A program made the position numbers and the translations under genes. A stretch of 64,000 nucleotides of DNA from Euwallacea fornicatus (lineage: Eukaryota; Arthropoda; Insecta; Coleoptera; Curculionidae), in contig NC_089549.1 of NCBI RefSeq assembly GCF_040115645.1, positions 5,022,001-5,086,000 of the forward strand, written 5' to 3'. Below are positions 23,901-34,800 of this stretch, piece by piece. Position 1 is the first letter of the stretch, and every line of letters starts with the position of its first letter. The notes under the pieces are model-generated. The model was not told where the DNA came from. It was given only the letters and a program-made list of their open reading frames with translations, and did not search any database.

Positions 23901-25815
23901 CTAGCGACTGACGTGGGCAGAGTCAGTCAACTATCACCAGGTCTCTTACCGTTTCAGGCTTAATTAATATAAGTATTAGTGATGAAATAATAAGTTTTTT
24001 TTCTCATTTATTTATATTGCCACCTTTTGTTCGGATATTTTTGAGAATTGCTATAGCCGCAAAAGTAGTAAAATCAATAAAAATTAAGACGTCGAAGTAG
24101 AAGCGCTGGCCGGATTTGCTCCGCCCACTTCGTCGTCGGTCTTTGTCGGAAACGTATTAAACTTTATGCGGTCCTTGTCCCACTTAGACAATCCCTATGT
24201 TTCTGCTTGAACTGGTAATATCTTCGTAGCTTGGTCCAGTACTAAAATCGATGCACGTCATAACGCTAAAATTCAGGGGGCGTTGCCGATTTAATGATTA
24301 GTTGAGTACTACTTGTGCGGAACCGACAATAAATATCAAAGAGAGCATAAAGTAATATTGAAAGCTTAGACGTATTACCTTAAATATCATTCTTTAATAA
24401 ATATAGCAACATTAGAAAATAAATCCAAATTACGGTAATCAACGAAATATATTTAAAGAGAGTGTCATTCAAAACTCTGTACTAGCTTGTCTCATAGATT
24501 ATCGACGACAGCAGAAGATGATTTAGCCCAATCTACATCAAATGAAAAAAATGAATGGTTGTGAAGATACGGGATGTTAATGTTTTTATCTTGCATAATG
24601 CAAATGCGTTAAAATTTTTACAAAAACTATTTGTTTATTTGCGGCTCTCGAAATTTATAATAAAAATTTGCATTCATGTATATCAATCGCTCAACGCATC
24701 ACTGTCGCTATCAACAGCGACTATCAGTGGAATCACTAAAATAAAACATACATTATACAATTTGGGGACACCGCGCCCTCTGTCGCCAACACTTTTCAAG
24801 TTTAAATATTTTCCTAAACGTTAAGGGATTGCCCTTAGGTCCAAGTACTAGCAGCAGTTTATCCACATAATTATTGTGTACCTTGAGACGCATTCCCAAT
24901 TGAAATTTTTCGTATTTTGAATGTATAGGTTGGCAATGGAATCGCGTCGTTTATAACATTTATCAATTTTAGTACTGGACAACCTGTAAGCGAGAAAGGC
25001 CACATAAATAGCGCTGGGTTAAGGCCAGCAGGAAATATATACAGTGCCGCCCTCTACCTCCTCATTGCTGAAGCTCGATAAGAGAGAAAGACGCACAAGC
25101 CTGATTCGTCTACATGTACCATGTTTAAAAATAAATCTTGCTTGTTATAGCATTGACGTTAAAAACGCTTTTTTCCCGCAGGACGACTCCAACCCCAACT
25201 GCCCAATGCTATCTCGATCGCTAGATTTTAGCAAGAACCAGCCAAAGTACCAAAAAGTCAGCAGGCTTCGAGCTATTAGCAATCAAATTAGGTGAGTGGC
25301 AACCTCTATGTATTTTCGACCTTTAAAGCCGTCTAAAAGATTTTCGTTCGACTATTTAGGCATGCGCAGTTCTTCTCGGAAGGTTTCATAATTCACGACT
25401 TCATTACTTTAATATTACTCACCATTGTACGAGTGAACGCCAAGCTTCACTGCTTCACATGACCATATTTTCATAACAACAGTCGTGGACAAACGTCTCT
25501 AACCAACTGTCTAATAGGTTTCTACGAAGACTGGAACAAAGCCTGAAAAGGCGCGAGCGGACGGCCAGTCCGGACACCGACAGTCTCGACAGCGAAGAGG
25601 ATTCACCCATGGTGACCTCGCCATTGTTACACCAATCAAAAGGGGCGAGAATTAAAGTGGAGATCTGCAAGAGTAACAGTATAGGGAAATTACAGACTAA
25701 TGCGGGCCTAAACGGAAAAAATAATAAAAGCACTAAATACAAACATTGGGATTCGCTGCAGGAGCGTACTTGGCCTAAAGAGACTGTTTCGGAAAAACAT
25801 GGTAATTCCGAGTAG
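8915..25815 (+). CDS. C-type lectin/CUB/EGF single-pass receptor-like protein (5' incomplete)
   Basis: Exons: 8915-9140, 10069-10267, 10499-10704, 10780-10987, 11787-11987, 12319-12507, 13772-13981, 15877-16181, 17066-17212, 17293-17784, 18767-18985, 19036-19538, 20801-21238, 21296-22068, 22152-23633, 25182-25291, 25518-25815. All have AG/GT borders. About 2,070 residues are visible. Counting from the first visible codon: C-terminal half of a C-type lectin domain (1-76; DQDCVEV, MWNDRDC, FFICEK); CUB (about 85-208); complete lectin domain (about 211-365); CUB (about 375-485); two diverged CUB-like modules (to about 765); three six-Cys EGF repeats (about 765-871; CNGGxC and CxCxxGY patterns); membrane helix FWLGLMTVFVVMGVIGLVW (892-910). 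The tail of about 1,150 residues is Ser/Pro/Asp-rich with basic clusters (SPKKKRN, GRKREKR). The architecture suggests a cell-surface receptor or adhesion protein; ligand and pathway are unknown. A 1-base frameshift lies in exon 19036-19538. I do not recognise an established gene name. Confidence 0.88.
9228..9500 (-). repeat. 59-bp tandem repeat, about 4.5 copies, in receptor intron 1
   Basis: Units share TTTTTTTCTTGCGCTCCTCAA and a later GCAAACG..GGAGC segment. Unit starts near 9229, 9288, 9346, 9405 and 9463 give a period of 56-60 bases. Because the period is close to a multiple of three, it creates a long minus-strand open frame rich in Arg/Lys, which I regard as spurious. Confidence 0.8.
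14664..15432. mobile_element. MITE in a receptor intron
   Basis: Left end TA-CAGGGTGTCCATCGAACAA. The reverse complement of the right end is TA-CAGGGTGTCCATTTAGCAG, with the similarity continuing for about 60 bp on both arms. TA flanks both ends and the length is 769 bp. An internal CACCCTGTA near 15029 suggests a partial second terminus inside. It lies in the intron between exons 13772-13981 and 15877-16181 and has no coding sequence. Confidence 0.8.
15722..15817 (+). repeat. 96-nt pure pyrimidine tract upstream of a splice acceptor
   Basis: (CT)n, C-runs and CCCTCTTT blocks form an internal duplication of roughly 45-50 bp. There is no purine for 96 bases. It ends 60 bases before the acceptor of exon 15877-16181, so it may act as an extended polypyrimidine tract. 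An open frame through it encodes only low-complexity Ser/Leu/Pro. Confidence 0.9.
19828..19833 (+). terminator. possible intronic polyadenylation signal of the receptor gene
   Basis: If the donor at 19539 is not used, the reading frame runs on to a stop at 19664-19666. AATAAA follows about 160 bases later, with a T-rich downstream region. This would give a receptor form with a short tail lacking the long Ser/Pro-rich region. Inference from sequence only. Confidence 0.35.
20220..20310 (-). mobile_element. DDE transposase remnant (WPARSTDLSPLDF type)
   Basis: The minus strand reads WPARSTDLSPLDFG, then a stop, then FEAMGSFI. This matches the C-terminal catalytic block of the insect Tc1/mariner-related family seen elsewhere in the window (33.8, 46.9, 51.3, 54.1 and 61.3 kb). 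An in-frame stop shows it is dead. It lies in the receptor intron 19539-20800. Confidence 0.65.
23797..24222. mobile_element. foldback MITE, copy A of a two-copy family
   Basis: An inverted repeat with arms of roughly 110 bp or more. The left arm contains TCAAATAGAAACATGGGGAT and the right arm, reverse-complemented, TCAAGCAGAAACATAGGGAT. Shared internal motifs include CCGACAA and CAACGAAGTGG. It lies in the receptor intron 23634-25181. A related copy is at 29620-30026. Confidence 0.75.
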
Positions 25816-28807
25816 TGGTTAGTGGCTATCCGGGGATTCTCCCCAGATATATTTTATTTAGGAGTGTAAAAACTTGTTTTACGGTTTTCAGTGGTTTGAT
25901 ATGTACATATTTATTGTTACGAAATAGGATTTTAAACGCTCAATCATTAACCATTTACATATTCGAATTTAGCTTGCATAAACTCTTCTTTTGCGAATAC
26001 GACAGTTTTGTGATGTTAAATGTGAATCGTCCAATTTCGTTGTTCATAATTAACGCAATTGTACATTTAGCATAGGAACATTAATATATTATACATCGAG
26101 AGGATGGGAAATACTATGTCGTATAAAGTCTGAGCATAGAGCTTGCGAGATCGCGTCATTAAACGTGTCCCATAGATGGCAGCATGCACTGCATAACACT
26201 TACCTTTAAGTACAAAATTGTTTTATTACGTTCTCGATAAAACTGAAGCTGACCTACATCGTTTTTTACCTTAAATAGTTTTAACCATACCCCAGGGACT
26301 CTGTTAAGACTTCCAAAACCGGGAAAAAATCTTCCAATTTATAGGTGACACCGACACTTCTTACCAAGTCTCACCCAAACAAATTTGACCATTTTAACGG
26401 AAGCCAGTGGCTAGAGTAATTAATTAGAAAATCGATTAATTAAGCACCTGTGCAAAATTACTTTTACCCTTATCAGAAATGCGCTCGTACACCTCATGTT
26501 TCATGTAGCTACGAAGATGAATATGGAAAAGCTAATGGGTATTTTACCCGTGACGCAGCCGCTTAAGTTCAATACTCAGACTTTAGCTGCGGAATACAGT
26601 AATTGCCCCAATGGGCAATGAATAGGACTGCTCTGGTTTGGTGAATATTCATAAAGGCTTGTAAATGAGACTGATTTTCTACTATAACTAAAACGTAGTA
26701 TTCGACATGTCTTTTTGCGTAGGAAGAGCTATTATTTCTCAACTAGCGGGAGTTCATTAAAAAAAGCCCCAATAGGCGTTAGAACCTTAGGGGTATGTCT
26801 TGGATAAACGGAATTTTAATGACTTTTGAAGGGTGACGTTGTCACCCAAAGTTAAAGTGGCTCAATAAGCGCCACACGTCCTCCGCCTATCGTAATCTTT
26901 TTTAATGAACACGCGATATGTGGCGCGAACATACGGCTTCTGTTATTTCCGGATTAGCTTACGAATGTGTCAATTTGTATCGATTCTGAGAATGGATTTG
27001 AAGGAAAAAACTCTAGAAATGCATTCTCAAGAATTTTTTTTTTTAATCCATAAAGGACCCGCTGTTCCATACGTTTCTGGATAGTTACTTTTACCTAGAA
27101 AGAGCTCAAACTATCGGATTAATATGATCCATTTTCACGGATCAAATCTCTAATTTTCAAATGAATAAACGACGTGTTGTCCGCGCCCTATTGAATTTTT
27201 AACGTAACCAAATAGACGTAGGTCTCACTCTGGAATATTCGACCTAAGCTCTTAGATAGTTTTAACTGGAGGTTTTATGTTAGATAGGCTTTAACAATTT
27301 TTCCTGGGTATTTACGAAGAGTCAAACAGTCAAGTTTAAACTAGGGGTTGGGGTGAGTACTTACCCAGAAAGGTATACACCCGAGTGGAATGGGTACCCA
27401 TAGGTAGATACCTACCTACTAGCCCTAATAAGGCTGAGAGGGTTTAGCTCGGCAGATTTTGGGGGATATTTAAGAACACATGAATTTGTTTAAAAAGGTT
27501 GTTGTCATCATGGAACCGTGCAAAAGGGGCAGTTATGTACATGGTAGCCGAAAAGTTAGGCTCCTTTAAAACGGTCCTATATTGGTAACACGACGAAGCT
27601 CTGTCTCTGTTTTCCTTCCAAATTTCGATATTTTTTTTAACGAAAATTTCAATATATCAAATCAATTCCACAAACACTGATGGTTGATGGCTGGTCCTCA
27701 TCCTTTTCTCAAAAGACATTTTTAGCCCGCGATGTTAATTTTTACGTTAACATGACAATAGTTAACACGAAAATGGAGCACGCGTAGGAAGGCAATCACA
27801 ATCATCCACAATAGGTCTTGTGTAACTCTAGATATCCCCCAGGCGCTTACTAATAAGTGAAAGAGAGAAAGTTCACAAAACCACTTCATTTCCTTTGTGC
27901 ATTTTGTGAACAATTCATACTCATTCAGACATTTTGTTAATTTTCAAAATTCACATTACGAAGAGTCCTTGATGGGTCGTTACGTCTTAAAGTACATTTT
28001 GAAAAATGGCTGAGGCACTAGGCGGCCCGATAGTCTCGAATATCGGGTTTTCGACTCGGTAATTTATTTGCAGGTATCGTCTACCTTAACTTTTGATACC
28101 ACTGTGATAAGTCTTCTGATCTCTTTTCGGAACTTTACTCTTCAGCAATATATAATTACCTAACTAATATTATAGAGGGAGCAAATTAATCGTATATCGA
28201 TGCACAAATAAGCAATCTATTCACTTATAACCTTGCACTCGTAATTCTAAAATATAACGGGTACCTACTCTTCAGAGCGGTTGCTTCGACTTGCAGTTTG
28301 CGAGAGAAGGCCGTTAAGGAAGGACCATTGTTGTTGTTTTTTGACGAATCATCAATCGTATTTTCAACAAATTATATTAATTAACGTTTGAAAACTACAT
28401 ATAACATTTATAAAGACATCGTGCATGCGAAGATATTTTATATTTTCTTTGATGTGTAGTCGTCATTACTGATAACCCCTTACTCTAGTAATACACAGCT
28501 TTGTTTTCAAAACGGTGTTTTATTATATGGATTTCACCATAAATCTCTTATCCATCCAGAGAAGTCTTGCCTCCCTCCGCCCTCGCCGCCCTGAAACTTA
28601 ACGGATACCCCTAAACGGTTTAAAGTCACGCTAAGACATTTGCGAATGAGTCCGGGAATGCGTGATCAAATACGAATCCTTTCCAACATTAATTTTTATT
28701 AATTTATATTCTTCAATCTATAATATAATATATAGCTATAACAAAAATAAGTTAATGACTTAAATATCCGTAGGTAGCTACCTACGCTAAGATACAAATT
28801 GTAAAAG
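25816..28807. other. convergent intergenic region
   Basis: About 3 kb between the receptor stop codon and the TMEM184 stop codon on the opposite strand. It must contain both 3' UTRs. No canonical AATAAA was seen soon after the receptor stop; an ATTAAA near 26157 is a weak candidate. No coding exon, RNA gene or clear transposon terminus was recognised. Confidence 0.4.
28695..28700 (-). terminator. polyadenylation signal of the TMEM184 gene
   Basis: On the minus strand this reads AATAAA, about 110 bases downstream of the TMEM184 stop codon. It is the first such signal after the stop. Confidence 0.5.
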
Positions 28808-31800
28808 TTAATTCTCTTCGTCCGAGCTCAGCAACATGGTTTTTTCGGTATAATTTTGAGAAATGGTTGAAACTTTTGAGCCGAGACTTACTGGGGGTTT
28901 GGATCGATTGTCCAAGCTGTTATACGAGTGCGGCACCGTCCCTCCACTAGGACTCATCGGATCGTCTGGGTCATATTGAGACAGTCGGATACCTCTACTG
29001 TTTTTCCCACCTGAAATAATTGATTTCAAAATGACAATTCTCACCCTCGACGAAATCACCCCGGTCAACCGACTTCACCGTACTGCGAAGAGCTCCAGAT
29101 CTAGCAATGTAGAAGTCAGTCGTGCTGCCTTAGACTCCATCTGCTGATCTGTGCTTATACGAAGTTTTCGGACGTATAATCCCTAAAATGGCCCCCTGTA
29201 CGTTTGATTTTGAGGACACCCTGCATTAAGAGGGAAGTTACATAAGGCGGCCCCAATTGCACAAAGTTACGTTACGTTAAGAATCGTGTAGCTCAAATTA
29301 TTTGTTTCTACGGGGGTCAGAATATCGCACTGTTACCGACTCACAAATCGCATCGCAAAAACCCTCCATTTTCGCATGGTTTCATTTCTTAATGGTAGCA
29401 TGTGCGCCGATAAAGAAATAAAGTTGTTTTTCACATTTTGATACTGGAGTTCACGACAACAAAAGAGTATCGTATATAATTTGTACAAAATGACTATTCA
29501 GATGGTTTACTGCGCTCGCCTACGGCTCGTGCGCAAACGTCGCGTTCGTGAGTAGCATTTCGTATTCATTGTGCAATATGCCGTTTCATTTGAGCAGGAT
29601 TCCGATGTAGAGGTAGGTAGGTATCAACAGCTCAAGTCGAAACATAGCAATTGTACGAATGGGAGAAGAGCCTTACAAGTTTTAATACGCCTCCGACAAA
29701 GTCCAACAACGAAGTGGGTGGAGTCAGTCTCCAATCAAATGTTTACTTTAGAATCTATTACGCGGCGATGGATTTTTTTCAACATCAGAGCAAAAAGCAC
29801 CAATTCCAATAAATGAAAAAAAAAAACATTGATCTATTATTAGAACTTGTATCAGTGAAAATTCTGAAACGATGCTAGATCTGGCAAAACACTGGACTGA
29901 CTCCGCCCATTTCCCCTGCTAGGCTTCCAACCCACTTCGTGGGTCTTTTTCGGAGGGATATTTGAATTTACACAGTCCTTCTTCCATCTGCGCAATCCCT
30001 ATGTTCCCACTTAAACAGGTAATACCTGTAGATGTATAGTAGATGTTCAACGTAACCCTAATGTTGTGAGACACTTGACAAACTCCGGCGCATGCCCTTA
30101 GGACTCGGTAACGGTCAAATCTGGCACATTGTTTAGTTCTCTAAGATGGTGCTTCTGGGTTGGAAAGGATGTTAAATTAGGAAATTTGCTGATGTCGATT
30201 TGAGAGTGAAACGCTTTTGCTGAAAGAATGCGTGGATGACGTTTGGACCACTGGGTGGAGATCGTCCAGGGCAACCACGGTCGACAAATACTTAAAACGT
30301 CGGGAGGTAAATAATAGTAATTATGCAACCACATAAAGGAAACCAAATAGTCGTCTATATACACCAAGCCAGTTTATTAAAAAAGAACGTCAATAACTAA
30401 AAGAGAATAAAAATAATAGGCCAATTAATAATTTTAAAATTAAAAAAATATATACTTACTATATACAATACATTAAGTAATGGTGACGCATCAAGCGATG
30501 AAGACACTAACGGACATGCGTGATCATAACACTCCAGAATAAGCAAATTCTACCGTGTAACTGCCACCTTTAAGGTTTGCAACTCGACTAATATCACTGT
30601 ATGCGTGGTCTCTCAAGACCAAAAATACTCATTGAGGTCATTTTTATAGTTTATTCATCTATATTTATTTCTAGCAAACTAACAAAAAATATATAGAAGT
30701 CATAAACTCTACGTATATGCATTAAGTATCACTCATCTACATCAGAGCTATTCAACAATGATTATTTATGAACTAGTTAAAGAGTTTTGAGAGTGAATAA
30801 TGGCATTAAAAGAACAGGTACTTAATATACAGTGGAATCGTTCAAAAAATAAGTCAGAAAGGAAAATATCACTTTTTTGGGATTTTAGGGGGTATATACA
30901 AAAAAAAATTACAGAGATGTACAAGTTTCCGAATAGTGGAACGTGCGAGACTCAAAACACTGGTGCAACAGCAAGGATTTATTGAAAACTACTGAGCACA
31001 TTACCTGTATCTGCAAGAGGATAAGTTGATCAGGAATAGTACTTTCTTCTCAAAATTTTGAAAGTTTTCTTCATCGGCTTCCCCATTGAGGGGTATACTA
31101 CACATCTTTATATAATCGCAAGAAGCCTCCAAACAGAACAGAAACCGCTTTCTTTCTGCATTTTTGGCCACAGCGAACAAGCTCAGCTTGCTCCTATTAG
31201 CCTTTTTTAATCGTATTTTGGGGCCTTTCCCATCATTTGAGGAACTTCTCAAATTCAATCAGAGCAAAGGATGGCAAATTTTCTTATATAATTTTTATGG
31301 TCATAACAGCATTTAAACAAAAATTACAATTAAAGCGAAAATACTGAGTCGAAGGCTTCTTCAAGAACATGCCAAATGTAAAAAATAGTCCCTGAGTAGT
31401 CAGAAAATCCACGGAAAATAACAATTCGTATAATAATGTAATATGGTAAGGCACACTAGCCGTCTGAAGCGATATCCATCATGCAGGAGGCATGCGCTAG
31501 CTGGAATCACAGTCTCTCATACGGCTGGTGTGATATGACATCTGCAAAAAGCGGGTTCAACTCATGCATGTCACATGTCACATCCAAATTAAGTTATATA
31601 CGGCTTAGCTCACAACGACTGCGTTCAGCAGCGTCAGCAGTTGCGCAATTGCACGCTACCCTTGATTTACCTTCGCATGGGAACTTTTCTGTTGGGAGCT
31701 TCGCACAGTTGCACAACTGTTGCAGAATTATTCAGATAATGTCGATAAAGTTCTAAACCAAAATGCAAAAAGTACACGAAAAAAACGAGCCAGCCTAAGA

Positions 31801-34800
31801 TCTAAACGAAACAAAACAGACAAATATGCTTACCAGAACTATACTGCGTATATTGCTGGTACTGAGGATGGAAATTGTGAATGGCATCCGTCATAATATC
31901 CTTCGGGTTCATCGTTTCCTATGAAATTATGACATTTTGGAAAAAAAACTTAAACCATCCGTACCTGTTCAGGTAAGAAACCAATACGTTTAACACACGC
32001 TTTTGCACTCTGACAGTAGCAATATTCCGCACATTTTGCGTGCGTGCGGCAACAGTAAGTTAACTAACAAAAACCATGCAGTAAAGTGATACTATACCCC
32101 TTGTTCGAATAAACTTCGGCTTTCGGCCCTCAGTGTAACCTTCTTTCACTCCTCTGCACGCAAATAACTATTAGCACATACGTGCGGTAAACGTTTACTT
32201 TCAGCATCCAATTACATACAAAAGCCCACACGCATGCGCTGATAGGAAAAACATTCTATTTAACACATACGATTAACGTTAAAGTTACTTTAACGCATTC
32301 GATTTCTAACGAAACCGATTTAATGGTCACGATGGCAACGCTTATTATAATAAAAGTTACGCAACGCGCAAAATGAGTGATAAATTCTGTTTTTCTCAGG
32401 TATCAAAAGGCTCGGACCTCACTTGCGTCAAAACTTACAAAACAAAAAATTTTCTGGTACCTTTAAACTGCTAGAAATGCTCTGCATGGTAACAGACCGT
32501 CCTCTCGAATCGGTCACGCAACCCTGTACGTAAACCCTGTGCGGAAAAGCGTAGCGCAAAGCTACGGCAGCAAAGAACATTTCGATGCAGATCAAGAAGT
32601 TCTGGTACCCGGCTGACACGGTACCCGCCGAAGTTCTAGTACCGCTGCTGTCGATTATTGGTGATATCACGTCTGCCTTTTCAAGTATTGCCAATCCCAC
32701 TCCTATTACAGAACAAATCGGTGTAAGTCTGCTTGCTGACGTATTAACAGTCGCGTTTACCTTGCCAGAACGACAAGAAGATCACAGACTTGACGGTACA
32801 AAACTTAAGTACAGGCTCGAATGGTGTCAAAAGGTCGCGAGTGGCGAAGTAGAACAGGAACAGGCCGTATAAGGCAAGGGAAATGGAGATATTGTAGATT
32901 ATCGTTATGTAGATGTAGCCGCCGTCAGGGCTGAAAATAGACCGATTTGCGAATATTCTGTAAAGTTTATGCTAATTATGCGTAATTAAACTAGCGACAC
33001 ATAAATCAGATGTCAGAAACGGACTAAGGCACAAACAGCGAGTTCTTAGATAATTACCAAAAATTTGTTAATTTCAAATTCGAGTTAAGTTACTAATTAA
33101 ACTTCTAATTAACACTTAAATCTAAATTAACGAGTGCAATACTTATAATCTATAACCGGAAAAACACACGTCACATTATTCCTTGAGCTCTTTAATGTTT
33201 TAATCTGGCTAGAAAAGTGCAATTATCTGACAACAATTGAAAGAATGTGACCACTGGTCAAAATTCCACTATATGGGTTTTTTAAATCGCCTTTTATTTT
33301 TCATTTTAATTATTTTTTCCCGCATTTAAGCAATTTCTTTTCGCAGATAAAAATGTTTCTTTGAAAATCGTGATACCCACCTAAATTCATGACTTCATTG
33401 TTTCTTTATCTCGGATAAATCACTATCAGTACATTTAGATAAAAGGTGCAAATAAAGTAATTTTTGGATAATTTGCCCACATTCTTTCAAATCAGGAATC
33501 TAAATAATTGTATTGTACAAGGTTCGGCGGGTAATTAATCAATAACAAAATTCACATCTAACACGGATTTATCTATAAATCTGTCTTAATCTCAATTTTT
33601 AAACTCGCAAAAAAAATAAACAATTGTAACGATCGAAAAATTGCACCAGACATATCTCCTCAGATTAACTTAGCCCAATATAAACATAAAACAATCTAAC
33701 GGTGTAAAATCAGGAGATACTGCTGGCCATCCGGTTATTTAAATTAAGAAAAAGTGTCTAAGAACGTTTTCACAAATATTTGCAGCGTTATTATTTGGTG
33801 TATACAAGATGTCCCATTTAAAGCTGCGATTGAAGATTACTCAAAAACCGTACGTTGTATGAAAAAAAAACTCAAATAAAAGTTGTTCGGTAAAGAGGGG
33901 GAGATGTCGTGAAGATAGGGAATGTTGACCAAACCGTCATTTTAAGGTCACTTTAAGGGCAACTTTTTTTTCAAATGCTAACCCCGTTTTTTGTTTCAAA
34001 CCCTTGTAGACCGCCAAAAAACGAATAACTTGTATTTTAACAATTTTTTATTAGACGTTTGCTGCAGAATGCTCCTTGATTTTTGTCCAATTGTTGAGAC
34101 AGTCAAAATTATTGTATTTTTTTTTCAAAATTTTGCAGTACATTTTCTGTTGAAATTTCATAAAAATCGTTCCATCCAATCAAAAAAACATTATTTCTAT
34201 TAAAAAAAACATTTGCTTAAATTTTCTCTTATTAGTCTGCCTTAAAACAAGGTCTGCAGGAAATAGATATTCTTTTTTCAACTTTTTCAACACTTTTTTC
34301 AAACAATCAATATAATTGTTTTTTGTGAAATTATTTAAAAATTATTCTTTTCATTTCAAAATTCAATAATTGAAATGGATCGCTACACATTGAATGGAAA
34401 ATTAAAAATGATTTTTATTTATGGAAAAGCTGGAGGAAATGTTGGTCGGGCAGTAGAACTTGATGCTGAAAGATTTCCGGATGAGAGTTTCCTGTTGAAC
34501 AATTTTCAACAATATCATTAAAAGTTTCAAAGAAACGAAAATGTTGAAGGCAAAAAAACGCAATCACTGCCGAAGTACAACACATGATGAAAATCAAATA
34601 GCAGTTCTTGCATCTGTTGCCTTCTATCCGCATGTAAGTTACCATCAAATTGTTGCTGACTTAGAATATAGAGACTATCAAGATCATAGAGATCATCAAG
34701 ATATAGAGAATATCAAAAACAAGTATTCAGAGAATTTTGACGGTGAATAAATACCATTATTACCACATTTCTTTACACCAACAACTCCATGGAACCGATT

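Noticed and set aside
31001..31258. Minus-strand open frame in the TMEM184 intron as a longer alternative exon
   Set aside because: It would leave two bases at the donor and throw the final exon into a frame with an early stop; only the 6-base version keeps phase.
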